The translations under genes were made by a program, and so were the position numbers. Source: Brienomyrus brachyistius (taxonomy: Eukaryota > Chordata > Actinopteri > Osteoglossiformes > Mormyridae). From it: a DNA stretch of 64,000 nucleotides. Position 1 is the first letter of the stretch. Each line of letters begins with the position of its first letter. The DNA is taken from assembly GCF_023856365.1 (NCBI RefSeq), contig NC_064548.1, forward strand, positions 8,543,642 through 8,607,641. The letters run 5' to 3'. A model generated the notes under the pieces. The model was given only the letters and a program-made list of their open reading frames with translations, was not told the origin of the DNA and did not search any database. Of this stretch, positions 12,671 through 26,325 are shown piece after piece.

Positions 12671-13862
12671 CCATTTTAATACCAAAAAGTCTTAAATTCT
12701 TTAAGACCGAGGTTTATATATAAAAAAAAAATAAATATCCTGTTGCAAATTTTATTGCTCAAATTTCATTTAGCCAATCAGAATAACATAATATATCTTA
12801 TTTTAACTTGATGATGATCTGAGATGCAACCAGCACAATAAAAAGTATCCAAATGAGCATTAAAGAGGAAGTTGCCATACAGGTGTGATTGGATGACATT
12901 GAAATACAGCACTCACAGAACAGTCTTGGGGTGCTTGCTTAATTCTGTAAAAATATTGCTGATTTATTGCTTTAATAACAAAAGTCCATTGACAAGCAAT
13001 GTTGAACTTATCTGCACAAATCTTCTGTACGAACACACTCTTTTTACTAAGCGTCATAATTTTTTGTCTCACTCATTCAGTTCTGTTCTTGCATTTTGCT
13101 ATTAATTGCAAGTGTAATCACTGGCTCCCAAAGGGATACTAAACACAAATGCTTGGTGTTTGTTATTGCAAAGGTGTTACTAATTAAAAAACACTCATTG
13201 AGACTGCTTGCCGATGAACTTGTTAACTCAGAAGAGCTGTTTTAGAACCATAATTTGGGTTTCAATCTATTGCTACTTGCAATGAATGTTTTACTTCAAA
13301 CTGCTAATTCTTTCTAATGTGATAATATTAATGTTTTTTTGTAAACAAATGAATAAAGTAATATTTTTTATTATAAAACAAATAAATATGTTATATTTTT
13401 TTACTGAATTAAGTAAGCGCTCCAATAATTTCTGTGAGCACAGTATGTGATCATACATGAAGACCAGTAAATGTCTCCCTCATTTCCAGGTGTCAGATGG
13501 CGTGAGAGGAGATAAAGTGAGACCTCCAAGGTAAGACCAATTTTTAGATCTAACTGTCCCACCTGTGAAATGTGAATTCTTACAAGTAATATTTGAGAAA
13601 TGTTATTCAAAGGACCACAGGGGACCTTTACACTTATTTGATTTGATAATAGTGCATCATTTTGTTTTGTTTCTTTGCTAAACAGTCATTTATGATTTTA
13701 CAATTCATTCTGTGTTACTTTACTTTTACCCATTGTTAACAAGCAGTGGATTAACTCGACCAGGGACCCTAGGCTAACACTACATCAGCATGGACACTCA
13801 CCTATTGCTGATTTAACTAACTCGGGGGTCTCAGCCTTAAAATAACCTAGGGCCCGCTGGAT

Positions 13863-14036
13863 AGGAGCTGTTCCCTAGGAGCTGTTCCCTAGCAGCTGTT
13901 CCTAGGAGCTGTTCCCTAGCAGCTGTTCCCTAGCAGCTGTTCCCTAGCAGCTGTTCACTAGCAGCTGTTCCCTAGGAGCTGTTCCCTAGCAGCTGTTCCC
14001 TAGGAGCTGTTCCGTAGCAGCTGTTCCCTAGCAGCT
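13863..14036. repeat. 15-bp minisatellite
   Basis: Units of AGCTGTTCCCTAGCA or AGCTGTTCCCTAGGA repeat about eleven times, with a one-base deletion in an early unit and single substitutions elsewhere. Confidence 0.9.
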
Positions 14037-14169
14037 GGCCACTGCAGCTATTTTTTTGAGCCAAAAGAGAAACAAGGGAGAATAATAAACGATGTAACGA
14101 CAGGGTGCCGGCAGTAACGCTTGCCAAGCAGGGGGTGCCTGGAGATCGATCTGCAGCCCACATTTAATA

Positions 14170-14262
14170 TGTTTAATTGCCCCATTTTTCCCGAGGTGGG
14201 GTGAGGCCCTGATGTTTGCCAGGGCCCTGGGCTGTAGCCTAGAAAATCCTGTACATTAACCT
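14170..14262 (-). repeat. Dispersed repeat family X, copy 1
   Basis: Read on the minus strand it contains TAGGCTACAGCCCAGGGCCC, then GCAAACATCAGGGCC and a GGGAAAAATGGGGCAATTAA end. It aligns along its whole length with 59989-60087. No family name recognised. Confidence 0.65.
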
Positions 14263-16077
14263 ACACCTGATGATGTCATGCTAATGCATCACAGGCGCCC
14301 AATAGATAGGATCTTCCTAATGGGCCTCTTAGTGTTTAAAAGCGATGGAGAAGACTGCGCCAGCTTGGATGTCTAGTTGTCTGGTTACTCAGGCCTTTAG
14401 CAGAATGACAGGATTGCTAAGTAGCCTTAGGGTGCAAAGGAATAATGATATATTAACTTTATGTAAATGTTAAAATGCACAACCCTGATTACCTATGGAA
14501 CTTTGCTAAGCCACTCCTGTAGATTCTGCACCTAAATCCATCCATCCATAGTCAGCATGGAGCCCATCTCAAGCACATCATACAAAGCAGGACTCAGAAT
14601 CCTTGAAAGCTAAATGTTTATTTCAAATATGCTGCATTACATTCCTTGATAAGGTGTTTATTTCTGGAAGGCCATTCATACAGGTGTGACATTACATTGA
14701 AGTTCAGTTCATCTTCATCCCATTACTGGTTAATCTCTTTGGTGCCTCTGATTCATTCATCTCAACATCGTCCCATATATGTTGAGATGATCTTCTTTTA
14801 TGTAGGGGAAACAAAACAGTAAGAAACATCTTAGATCTCCTTTTATTTTCATTTAATTTCCTTGGGATGAATGCTGCCCCTGTGTCCCTCTGTATGCCCA
14901 AAAGTAAACAGCAAGCAAGACCTGAAAGAGATAAAAGCCTCATTCTGCCCTGCTGCTCTTTCAGGTGCGTCCCAATGGCCGCTATGATCCGGTAGCAGGC
15001 TCCCGCATACTCACACACCCCTCGGGCTTCCAACAGCTGACAGCTGTGCAGGACTCGCCTCTTTAGGTTTCAGAATTACTCACGCTCCAGCTACTACAGA
15101 CACTTTGTTCCCCTGCCAGGAAATTGCCGAGGACAACCAGGGGGCAAAGATCTGCAAGAGTGACGGAGGTTCAACTGTGACCTCGACTAATTAGCATCAG
15201 ATGCCCGACCTGCGACGGCTAACCCATGCTGAAGCGATCGCACGCATGACGCAGGAGGGGGGGGGTCGCAGAAAATTCCAGAATATCACTGGGGATGTTC
15301 AAAGCTGACCCATGCAGAGATCATTTAACAGCACGGGGTTATTTGCTTGGTTCGGTGTGCAGAGCACTCATGGCCTCACTGTTTAGGTATTCATATTTTT
15401 AGCATTTTGCATTGCGAGCTGCTATTGCTATTTTTCACGCATCTTGTCAGTCTAGCCTCCGTCAGAAAACCGTTCCTAACTACCTTTATCTCCCTGGTTA
15501 GTTTCCTACCATTTGACCACAGATAAAAGGGAAGATTCCCTCAGTACCTACTACTTTAACCTTAAATAACCTCCCTGCAGACAGAGAGCTTTCCTCCACC
15601 AGCTGAGTGCTAGTTACGTCTGTGCCACAGTGTCTGAGGGGGCAGTATCTGCACAGGCCTCTCCCATTTCACCGCTTTGTCACCAAACCGTGAAACTCCA
15701 ACCCTGCCCCCCTTTTCAATGTGAGCCCATATCCAAAGGTGGCTTTGTTGTTTCTGGTGTCCTTTCGGGGGCCTGCTGCCCCCCCCCCTACTGTAATGAC
15801 TACTTGTGGTCAGCAGGGGGCTCCCAAACCTCGGGGGCCCTGTACAAAAAAAACGTGATTTGAATGGTAGTAAACACAACCGCTGCCTATAGCGAGAGCA
15901 GAGCATGTTAATTTAGATGTGCTTAGGGCCTGGGGAGTGCAGTGTGATTTTTAAACCCAAAGAAGTTTATTCATCTCTTTGAACACTGATCCTTCTCTCA
16001 CAGGAAAATTTTATGCATTTGAAATACATATACCATAAACTCATACAATAAATCATATTAAAGTGTGACCAATACTG
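14263..16077. other. Intergenic, no gene recognised
   Basis: Mixed sequence with a short CATCCATCCAT element at 14537-14548 and no coding signal. The 98-codon minus frame at 15610-15906 crosses C-rich sequence and is not supported. Confidence 0.5.
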
Positions 16078-16199
16078 CCTGCGATGGACTGGCACCCCAT
16101 CCAGGGTGGAGCCCAGGGTGGTCCTATGCTGCCTGGAATAGGCTCCAAATCCCCCACAGCACTGAGTAGGATAAGTGGTTATCAGATGGATGGATGGAT
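16078..16199 (+). mobile_element. L2-like retroposon tail with GATG end
   Basis: GCGATGGACTGGCACCCCAT, GGAATAGGCTCCAAATCCCC and GAGTAGGATAAGTGGTTATC are the classic 3' tail of fish L2-type elements, ending in (GATG)n at about 16187-16199. Confidence 0.7.
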
Positions 16200-17111
16200 C
16201 ATTACTGAGGCAAATATAAGCTTTTGACTAAATTACAGAACTGATAGGGCTGCCTCACACATCACAGGCGTGTGATTTACTGATGACTGCGACTGTCAGG
16301 GTGAATAAAACAGAACACTGGTGATCTGAATATACATCAGAAAGCATGCATTCATACTGCATGCCGTTTTAATACAGAGACACAAATCGCCGGAATTTAA
16401 ACTAAAGCAAAATGGCTTGCAATTAAGTCCGCGCAGAAAACAAAATCGTTTTATGCAGTTTTCTGGCAAACATGATCCTTGTTAGAGCTTGCTTTTGTAG
16501 GAGGTATTTGACCGACGATATGGACAAAGACTGTCAGCTGGATTCAGGCCTCAACTTTCATATCAAGCTGTGCAATGAAATTAAGTTTAATAAAAAACTG
16601 CACAGGTATGTGAAATGTCAAAAAATGGATCTCTTCCCAAGTAAATTTCAGAAATAGATCTATGGATCCCAATGAATATCCCTTCCCTTTGATAACGGCA
16701 CTCCTCCACGAACAGCTGCCTCTCATCACGAGAAAAAAACTGGTTATTGCTTAAAGTACTTCATAAATCTCAAATTTCATTATTTGTTCTTTGTTTCGTC
16801 CCCCCCCTTTCCCCGTGTGGTAGTTCTTCCTGTTTAATAGCTGAAGACCTGGGAGTCCATGTCACACTGATGTTTGTGGCTCTCCAGTGCTCATGCTGAG
16901 TAGGCGTCTTTCGTTTCCATGGGTAGGTTTAGTTTGAATTGGTAGTTATTGATTTATTAACCCCCCCCCACTCACCCATCACTGCCCTTCAGTGCTGAGT
17001 ACATGTGGCACTGTTTCAGATTGGAAGGGCGTGTCTCTGTGGCAGTCGTTGCCAATGATTCACTCCCACTGTCAGACTCTGTCCAGTATGAAGCCCACCA
17101 GCCCCGTTTCG

Positions 17112-17350
17112 TTTATTTAACAGAAGATTTTATCAAAGCGACAGTCTCACTCGGTCTTCATGTAAGAACTTTCATGAAATTTCCAAAACTTCAGATATTA
17201 TTGCATCCTGAGTGAGTTTTGGAAATTTCCTCTCATTTAGGGTTAAAAACCTTGCTGAAGGGCTCAACAGTGACATCACTCCACCAAACCTGAGATTTGA
17301 ACTAGAAACTTGCTGGTACAGTGTCCTAACCTGCTGAGCAACACACCTTC
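17112..17350 (+). mobile_element. Second, more degenerate copy of the same SINE-type tail
   Basis: TTTATTTAACAGAAGATTTTATCAAAGC-like sequence, then GGGCTCAACAGTGACATCA and GAGATTTGAACTAGAAACTT, follows the same order of landmarks as 31355-31545. The short plus-strand open frame at 17003-17215 overlaps it and is not a gene. Confidence 0.5.
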
Positions 17351-17865
17351 AACAGCTTTGACTCATCTGAGGTAATCTGGCTCCAGAAGCTCGGGCTGAC
17401 AGCCTGGGCATGTAGCGATCGTCAAACATTGCGACACCTCTACTGCATCCAGCCTTGATTTATTTTAGGTGTTTCATAAATGTTGCAAAACCGCCCCGGG
17501 AAAACCCTGAATTTTCTCCCTTTCTGGTCCCTTACTAGTCATTGGGATTAGCTGCACAAAGCCTGTAGAGAAGAAGATGCTGGTCATTAGTGCCCTTAAT
17601 GCAAGCTCTTAGAAGAACCACCTGGATGACTTATTAGTCACACTTTCTAAATGATCTTATACTTTTCAAACTTGCTGAACTGAGAACTGAACTGTTCTCA
17701 GAACGCGTCCAGCATGGTCCTGAAATTGGACTATCCATGGACCAGGACATTTAAAGGGTCTGTAAGAGGAATCCTCCTCCAAACATTTACTGATACACTT
17801 TATGAAATTAATAACCATGGAATTCCTGCCCCAGAAAAGAAAAAAAAACTTTACTTAAAGCAGCC

Positions 17866-18360
17866 ATCATAATGCATTATAAACACCTTCATAATGCATT
17901 ATAATGCATTCATAAAGTATTATAAATACAGCTATAACTATGTTTAAAAATGCATAACACATTATAGTCATGTTTATAATGCATTATGGATGCTGTGAAG
18001 CTCCCATCTACAAAGCACTACAGATACCTTCATATTGCATTATAATGATAAGTATAAGAATTAATAAAGCATTAAACATCTTCTATTGACATTCATTTGG
18101 CATTATAGTACTGACTATAATACTTCATAAGCTCCAGTGAAGAACCTCTATAATGCAATATAGATACCTTCATAATGCACTATAATGGTCGGTATAAGAA
18201 TTAAGGTTGCTGTGTACTGCATTATGAAGGTATCTATAGTGAATTATAGATGAGGGCTTTGTAAAGCATTCATAATGCACAATAAACACAGCCATAATAT
18301 GTTTGAAATATTCATAGCCATGATTATAATGCTTAAAGAATGCATTATAATGAATCAGAA
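17866..18360. repeat. AT-rich palindromic repeat cluster
   Basis: Many copies of CATAATGCATTATAATGC-like palindromes. A longer unit (AAGCTCC... GATACCTTCATA..TGCA.TATAATG...GTATAAGAATTAA) occurs directly at about 17998-18063 and 18128-18205, and an inverted partial copy at about 18210-18285. Probably a decayed non-autonomous DNA element. Confidence 0.65.
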
Positions 18361-20665
18361 TCATTATGATGTGTTTTGAATGTTCATTGATTCGCATAGT
18401 CATGACATTCGCAGAAAGTGTTACCAAAGCTGCTAATGACGGAACAAACTTAACATGCAATAAGTTTCGCAAAATGAAACCAAAAACATCTAAATGGGAT
18501 GTCAAGATGTTGCCAGAAACAACATAATACGTTTAAACACCGTGTTCTCTTCAACAAGACTAGGGTGTCTATCCTGCAACGCTCACTGATGATCCAAGCG
18601 GGTACCACTTAAATTGTTCTGGAGATCTTGAAAAAGGCCCCGCCACAGAACTACACTTGGCAGACGGCCCCCTAGCCAGTTGCCGCGGTCTGGAATTTGT
18701 ACACGGTATATCGACGTACAAGACGGTCCTGTGAAACTGTCATACATTAAGGCTCTATTTTCAATCATTGAAAGTCAGTCCATTTTCGAGTTATTCGCAG
18801 CAATACGTTAGCGGGATCACCTCCGTCGGCGAGAAACGAGCGGCGTTGAAATTCTGTGCACTCAGCGGAAACGGTGAAGCCTTTAACGGTAGGAGTCACA
18901 TCATTTATAAAGCACATTGGAGGGTCATACAGTGCTATGTGCTGCATCAGCACCCAAACTCATAAGTCATATTTCCTCTACAAAAGTGCTGCAGTGCGCT
19001 GCTTAGATTTCTCGCTCGTCTTTTTAATCCTGCATGATCAAATGCAAAACATTCTAACTGCATTAAATCCAAGAGACTACCTCTAATCTTTTATTCTTTC
19101 AATAGCATTTCTCTATTGTGGCACTTTTTAATCATGCATAACCCTCAGAACTGCCTTTACCTTTGTTCTGAAGGACTGGCCCCACCATTGTACTGAAAGT
19201 GATAAGCAAGAGGCTGTACCTCTAATGCAAAACCCACTACTCTGTTTCTCCAGGACACTCTCTACAGAGGAACAAAACTACGAGTGGCTAAATAAACTCT
19301 GTCATCTTGGAACTTGTTTTCAGCAGCACTGAATAGATGAATTAGACGAGCACCAATGTTAATGTGTCACATCCAAATATGATCTCACATAGAACACTCT
19401 AATATTAACTACCTTATTTTTGATGCAGTTTCTGGTCTTCGTAAATAAAATGTTTTGGTCACTGCAAAGTTTTCCTGCTGTGCTGAAGAAGCTCATATCC
19501 TCATCTGTTTGGCCAAAACATTGATCTACACTTTGTCTGACGCACAATACCACAGGGTGGCCATGGCAACCTTGACCTGGATTGTAGCCAAATAGGAACT
19601 GTTGCTATGGAGTAGCAGAGACTACCCCCGCCACCCTCCTTTGTGGCCTGCTGTGTTTTGGCGGGTGTCTTCCCCTCTATCCAATGGCCCCAACTCTCCT
19701 TCAGACAAACAGCTGGTCTGTGACCAATCAGCCTGTTGCTGTGACACTTCCCACAACCTTTTACCCTGATACTTTCAGGGTGTCCATAAATAAATTAATT
19801 AGTTAAAAGTTCTTCCCGTGGACCGTCCGCATGAGCGTTTCAGGTTGTGGCTCAGTAACTTTTAGAAGTTTTTTCTCGTTGTTTTATTTCAGTACTGTGA
19901 CCATTTAGCCCCCAATTCATTATAGATTGCCAATATGATGTCTGCTTGAAAATAACGTAAATCTGCAGGGAGCTAATCTGCAGCTCTGAGTGCAGTACTA
20001 ATAAAAGTCAGCAACCTCTTTCAGACAGCAATTCCTTTTTTTCCACTATCCCCAAAATCCCTGGTTGCCATGGAGATAGTCGCTTGGCTTTTTTTAAATT
20101 TTTTTTAAACGAAAATAGGAAATCAATGACAGGCTGCATTGCTGACTCCATATGCTACATGAGAGCAGGTTAGAGAGGCACTGGATGGTCGAAAATGGGG
20201 CCGATACTGAACTGTTAACTGCAGTCCTTGAAATGCACTGGATCACAAAGATGGACAGACAGAACCCTGTGACACAGTCTGGTGTTGGATTACGATGACC
20301 TCACTCTAGACCACCGCCGAATACAAAACTCCTAGTATTAATCAATAGCGGAAAAGTCACGCAGTTCACACAGGCTCCAGAGTTAACGTACAGTCAGCAC
20401 GTGACAAATGTTTCCATCGGAAAGTGTTGATCGCTCATCAGAGATGTCAATGTTCATTGCAGCCATCTTCTTCCTCTTTCCACTCCCCCCAAGTTGTCAT
20501 AGTAACTGCCCACTGTCAGCAAAAACAAACCGCTAAATATGATTGTCACAAGATAAAATGTAATGGCTTAAGACTGAACAGTCATCGATAATTATATTTA
20601 AACAGTACCCCTTCACTTCCGGCTCATAAACTAAGAAACAGATTTACTTATGTGGAATATTGCAG
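18361..20665. other. Intergenic, no gene recognised
   Basis: No repeats or exons recognised. Short frames at 18583-18953 lack coding character. Confidence 0.5.
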
Positions 20666-20758
20666 AAAGGCCACGACTGTCCCCTATATAAAGGCAGGAA
20701 GTCCCACATTCACGTGTCCATCTGTGTTCAAGGTCCCCTGTAGCCTGGGATGTGTCAC
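20666..20758 (+). repeat. LTR-like direct repeat, left copy
   Basis: AAAGGCCACGACTGTCCCC TATATAAAGGCAGGAAGTCC and GTTCAAGGTCCCCTG are repeated almost exactly at 21041-21140. The TATATAAAG motif and the following T/G-rich segment resemble the promoter region of a retrotransposon LTR. Confidence 0.6.
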
Positions 20759-21040
20759 ATTCATTTGTCTGCTATGGTATTTAGTGTTTTTGTCTTGTTT
20801 TGTGCTGTCCAATCCTGCTACATGCTACTTTCTGTATGGTATGAGCACGAATTCCTGGGCACTGATCTTGAACCTGCCAAGGCTGTACTTCCATAGCTGG
20901 GGCTTGCTTTCAGGCTAGGAGTTAATCGGACACTTGCCCCTCCTCTAGCCCCCAGCACAGTCCCAGCGGTCTCACCGTATGTGAGGTCAAAGACACTATG
21001 GACTCCCTGGTGCCCCAGCAGATGTGTGTCACTGAGCAAC

Positions 21041-21140
21041 AAAGGCCACGACTGTCCCCCATATAAAGGCAGGAAGGCTGGATGTCCCACATTCACGTGT
21101 CCATCTGTGTTCAAGGTCCCCTGGAGCCTGGGATGTGTCA
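21041..21140 (+). repeat. LTR-like direct repeat, right copy
   Basis: Same order of landmarks as 20666-20758 with a 7-9 base insertion after GGCAGGAA and a few substitutions. The two copies start 375 bases apart. The interval between them contains no recognisable ORF. Confidence 0.6.
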
Positions 21141-21366
21141 GCACTGCACAAAAGCCCCAGGAATTAAACACAAAAGGCAAAATTAGCATTCATTAGGGCT
21201 TACTTAGCTAAAAACTGTGCTGGCTATAATGGATATTGAACAATGGGTGAATAAGCAACTAGCAGCAGACGTAAATGCGTTGAATAAAGACATTCCCATG
21301 ATGTCTGTCGATCTGCTGATGCTCAGGGTGTTAGCTGTAGAGATTAATGCTAAATTCTCACTTACA

Positions 21367-21957
21367 CAACATTACACATCATCAGATTGCTATACTGTTC
21401 TCACTACACGAATTTCCACATCGACAGATTGTTATACCATTCACACTACACAACTTTCCTTGTCATCAGATTGCTATACTGTTCACACTACACGGCTTTC
21501 CACGTCATCAGAATGCTATACTGTTCACACTACACGACTTTCCACATCGTCAGAGTGCTATACCGTTCACACTACACGACTGTCCACGTCGTCAGATTGC
21601 TATACTGTTCACACTACACGACTTTCCACATAGACAGATTGTTATACCATTCACACTACACAACTTTCCACATAGACAGATTGTTATACCATTCTCACTA
21701 CACAACTTTCCTTGTCGTCAGATTGCTATACTGTTCACACTACATAACTTTCCACATAGACAGATTGTTATACCATTCACACTACACAACTTTCCTTGTC
21801 GTCAGATTGCTATACTGTTCACACTACATGACTTTCCACGTCGTCAGAGTGCTATACCGTTCACACTACACAACTTTCCACGTCGTCAGAGTGCTATACC
21901 GTTCACACTACACGACTGTCCACGTCGCCAGAGTGCTATACCGTTCACACTACACAA
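21367..21957. repeat. 42-bp minisatellite, about 14 copies
   Basis: The unit contains TGCTATACTGTTCACACTAC followed by a variable CGACTTTCCACGTCGTCAGA part. Because 42 is a multiple of three, reading frames persist through the array: one plus-strand frame repeats a 14-residue unit such as HTTRLSTSSDCYTV, and two others stay open for over 200 codons. This is a consequence of the period, not evidence for a gene. Confidence 0.9.
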
Positions 21958-24900
21958 ATTATTGCCTTGTAAACAGGAATCTTGAAGTCTTTGTGGTTTA
22001 CGCACTACATGACCCACAACTAACAGAGTGATCTTTTCTGTGCCAAAAGTCTACTTGAGAGGTAAGCGTTCCTGTTAATAAATGTGTCCATCCCAACAGC
22101 CTTTACAAACAGCGTTTGTTGTACTCTGAATTTTGTGGCTTTAGCGTAGTTTATATTATTTTGAAAGTTCTGGGAAACTTAGATTATATGTTTGCAAAAA
22201 GGTACTCGAGATTTTATCAGGCTTTTGGAGCCTGACTGTTCATTTATATTTAAAACGCTAAAGCCTGCTTACGTGATTTTTATTTTAATTAGACTGGAAG
22301 TGGTTCATATACCTTCACAAGACAATATTTCAATAAAAATAAGATTTTACTAAACAGGCATTTTCAATAAAAGTAATAGAACTAAGTAGTGCCACTAAAA
22401 CTGACTCTTTGAATCGAACGTTCAGCTTCTTAAATGAACAGTTTAGTAGAATGACTTCTGTAAATTGAACTGAACTTCCCATCACCAATTTACACCTTTT
22501 TTAAACTCCTCCGTCAGGTTTCACCTCACCCCATGACTTGCACTCTGATTGGCTGTAGCTCATCACTGCACTCATTACTAGTCACAACACTTTTAACACT
22601 ACAGGATTTGGAATCACTGCCAGGTCCAGATATTTAGCCTGCTGGATACCTGATGGGTGTCTGCGATACCTCTGCGATGCTTCTGCGACTCTGTTGGGTC
22701 ACGTCTTTGAACAGCTCACGCATAGCGATCAATCAATGAAACATTTTCAATGCCTTTGCTCGATTGTAGCAGATCCATATAGTGTATTTTCATAATGCCA
22801 GAATACCACATATTTAACTACTGTACTTATTGTGTTAACTTTTGTTCATTGTTAAGCAAGAATGACTTGAAAACTCAGCTAACTGAGGTACCCATGTAAT
22901 AAATGCACGTTATACAATCAGAATTGAATGGCATGATTCACAGCAAGACCCGAATTAGCTCGGAAGCTCTCTGTTCTGACATATGGCGCAAAAAAACAGA
23001 TCTTTAAAGACACTAATACCAATGAATATTGATTAATACGTTACATGAGAAATGTTTGCAATGGCTTCCTTTGTCGGGGAACTTTTATTACTTCACTGTC
23101 AGTTTAAACAAGAGAAACCTTCTTGTAAGACTGTCATTATTTTTGCAGAGAGCTGCCCCAAATTAACTGTCTGCGTGTATAACACTGAATAGGGAGCCCA
23201 GCTCACTTCCCATTCTTAAACCCTCTTCGGCACCAATTCCCAGAATATGGTTTCTTTTATGAAGAGATTAGTCTCTGTCATCCAGTGAAATAGTCCTCTG
23301 CTGGATTGTTAAGCCTTATGCACATTGTGGCTGTTGCTCTCTCTCTTTCGCCCCAAAGATTTAAAAAGAGTAGATCATTCAGTTTTGCTTGGAGCCTATT
23401 GTTTATCCACTGCTCACCCATGTGACCTCTGACCCCTAATCATGTTGCTATGACGGCATGTCACACTGGCTATGCCCAGAATACGTACCATGCAGTGTCC
23501 TTAGCTGCAATGTCTTCTAGTGACCGATGCACAGATGGGAAAAAACCGCAGCTACATTTGGGAATCAAAAGCTTGCACTATGTGGTATTTTACACATGGT
23601 GGACAACTGAAACTGCTGCCCCCCCCTGAAAATAAGAACTAAATTGAGGGATAAGAGAAGGTTACAAGTTCACAATTCATAGATTATGTCACGCAGCTAA
23701 ATGTTGTATATTTGGCAAAATACAGAATGTAGATTTAGACAGTGAGCCACTAAACAAGTAGAGTAAGGTTTTCATTGTGTAGCGCAGCTGACTGTTTGCT
23801 GTGTCTATAACAATCAACTGTCAAATCTTGAATCCATACAGTTATTTTTTCCCCCCAAAACACACAAGGCACCAGAAATTTAGCGTCTCGTCCAATCAAA
23901 TCCCAACATGTGAACCTGGGTACCTGACCATGTGGTGACCTACCCACAGTGCAGAGACATCATCTGCAGAGGTTACTGGATCACAGTCCAGAAAAATGAA
24001 TGACTGTACTTTCCTTCCGTGCTCTCTAAGTGGAGCAGGGAAGTGTGGGCATCATTCCAGGATTTTAAACGTGACACTTAGTAGTGTTTACTGTCCAGGA
24101 ATCATTGTGCTTAACATAAATTACCTTGGAAATTGATTCACTCAAATTAAAACCAGGACTTAAGTACATCAAAGAACTAACAAAGGAGCACCGGTAACTC
24201 ATTTCTGAGGAATCCATTGCTGGCCACTTGCTACAAAGGTCCATGAAGTTAATTTTAATAGAATCGAGAACCACATAAGTTGTACATTTCTAACTAGGTT
24301 TCACATCTTTCCAGCCTTATCCTACAGTTGTAGAAGTAGCAGAAGGTCCAACAGTATCAGCACCAGGGTTGGCAACTTTGGTCAGCTGGCTGGCAGGTGA
24401 TTTTCAATTCGAGACAAGCCTGCACACGTGCCCACAGACAGACAAACAGACAGACAGAATTTATTCATTAAGTTGTCATGTATGTAACAGCTTTATTACC
24501 CTGTAAATAGTCTGTAGGGTTTTCAAACTACCCCAATGCTTTCAATGTAGCTAATTTTATGTTTGTAATGGAATAATACAGATTTCCCGTAACATTTCCT
24601 GCATGAGTATGAGAGTCTTAAAGCAAGTGTGTCACATCAGATGCAAGAGAGGAGTCAGCAAAGCAGCCTAATTCACCCAGACGAGTTTTCTCAGGCTACA
24701 AACAGCATTTTTGTCTGGCAATAGGTCATGTATGAAGGCCTGGAAAAAGGAAATACTAGTTTATAGTTTTAAACAGGATTGATTGACAGGTGAATAAGCC
24801 AATCCCAGTGGCTCTGCTTCATATCCATAAGTACTTCTGGGAATTTAGTCATTTTAATTCTGAAGGAGATAGGAAAGGTTATATGGGGCAAATGTTATAT

Positions 24901-26325
24901 CCTGCTGCTGAGAGGGCATTTGGGGCAAGATGTGTGGTGGGGGTTCAGGGGTTTGTTTGGTAGCTAAAGGAATTCACCTTTTTGACAGACAACAGTGCAC
25001 ACTTGTCTTACATTAACTGCTGCCTACCAAAGGATGCCAAGGGAGTATTTAAGTTTATTCAGCTTCAAACAGTTTTACTTCTTTAAAACAAATGCTTCTC
25101 CTTTGAAGCTCAGTATAAAATGAAATGCTATGTGAGGTCTGACCCAAGGTAGCACATTCTATTCCACATTCCGGTTTCCCTGTCTTCAGCTGAAACACCT
25201 GAATTATGTCAGCTGTTAAAAGGATTAGGGATTATAAATTATCTACGCTGTTGACCAAAGATTCCAATGTGCCTCCAGAGCCAATCTGCCAAAAAGATGC
25301 TTTATTTCTGAGCAGTAAAACATGGTTATATATGCGTTTCCCAGAAGTGAACTACAGCAACATTTTGTCTAAAATATGTGCGGGAGGTGGATAAAATAAT
25401 GGAAACAACCCATGAAAAAAGATTTTATGTTTGAAGCACCTAATTTATAATTACCAATGGGACTATGGTCATATTAGACTGAATATCAGTCAGTCAAGTA
25501 TGTCACCTGTAAAAGACATCTTCCCATTCATACTTTGATATATGAGTTTTCAAAACAGCGTGATCTTATCAAGTTCCAAATCATCGCTGCTCAAATTGCT
25601 GGTACGTCAGTCCCAAAAACTGCTAAATTACTTAAAAGCCAAGTACGCCGGACTTGTGCTGGCAAAGAGGAATAGTAGTTGCAGAGTGAACCTCACTGAC
25701 ATTTAGATTACATTGGATAACATTTATTGATCCCAGGGGGAAATTTAACCAGATAACAATGAGCAGACAACTGAATGGAGACCTTTGTGCATGATGTGTG
25801 TATGATGTGTGTACGTTCAGAACCTGCTTGTTACAAGGCCAACTCGCAAAGACCATTTAAAAAGTACAACACCATATAAGAAGTAACAAGAGAAGAAATC
25901 TGTCTTAAAGGCAAAGGGTGTTTCTGCTCCTTATTGGATACCTGATATTAAAATACTACCACGTCTTTCTGTTATTTTGGCCACCAGAAAGTATAAGTGG
26001 GAAATGAGAATAATGGCGGTTTTCCATTGTAAATTATCAGAGCCGTACCCAAAGCCATACCAGTACTGACATGGCTCTGCTTACTAAGCTGGTTGTGTCA
26101 CTGCCATTGGATTGCTCGATATGCAAGGAGACAGCAGTTTTCTGCGTCGATATACATGGACTGAAACAAAAAGAGCACATACTATATATATTAATCATAG
26201 CACACTCTATATATTAATCATTATTAGTTGCATTGCACATTTATTAATGCATTCATGATAACTCTGGACTTGAACATGTCCAACTTTATACTTTTAAAAA
26301 TGGAGAAAAGCAAAACAGTACGGAT
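21958..26325. other. Intergenic gene-poor stretch
   Basis: It has few recognisable repeats except the fragment at 25700. A C-rich run and GACA units occur near 23620 and 24440. Repeat-poor AT-rich segments such as 22.1-23.3 kb could hold conserved non-coding elements, but this cannot be shown here. Confidence 0.45.
25700..25760 (+). repeat. Short retroposon-tail fragment
   Basis: ATTGGATAACATTTATTGAT CCCAGGGGG resembles the 'TTTATTGATCCC' tail found in several fish non-LTR families. Only about 60 bases are recognisable. Confidence 0.35.

Larger units (their letters stand above)
9791..13862. other. Intergenic, no gene recognised
   Basis: Overlapping minus-strand frames at 10005-10340 and 10186-10485 have no recognised domain. 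A 12-G run lies at 11669-11680. 12.7-13.4 kb is AT-rich with no repeat recognised by eye. Confidence 0.5.

Noticed and set aside
21367..21957. CRISPR-like array
   Set aside because: The units are contiguous with no unique spacers, and the genome is vertebrate.
21347..22031. Possible repeat protein of over 200 residues
   Set aside because: Three plus-strand frames are open through most or all of a 42-bp tandem array, which is explained by the period alone.
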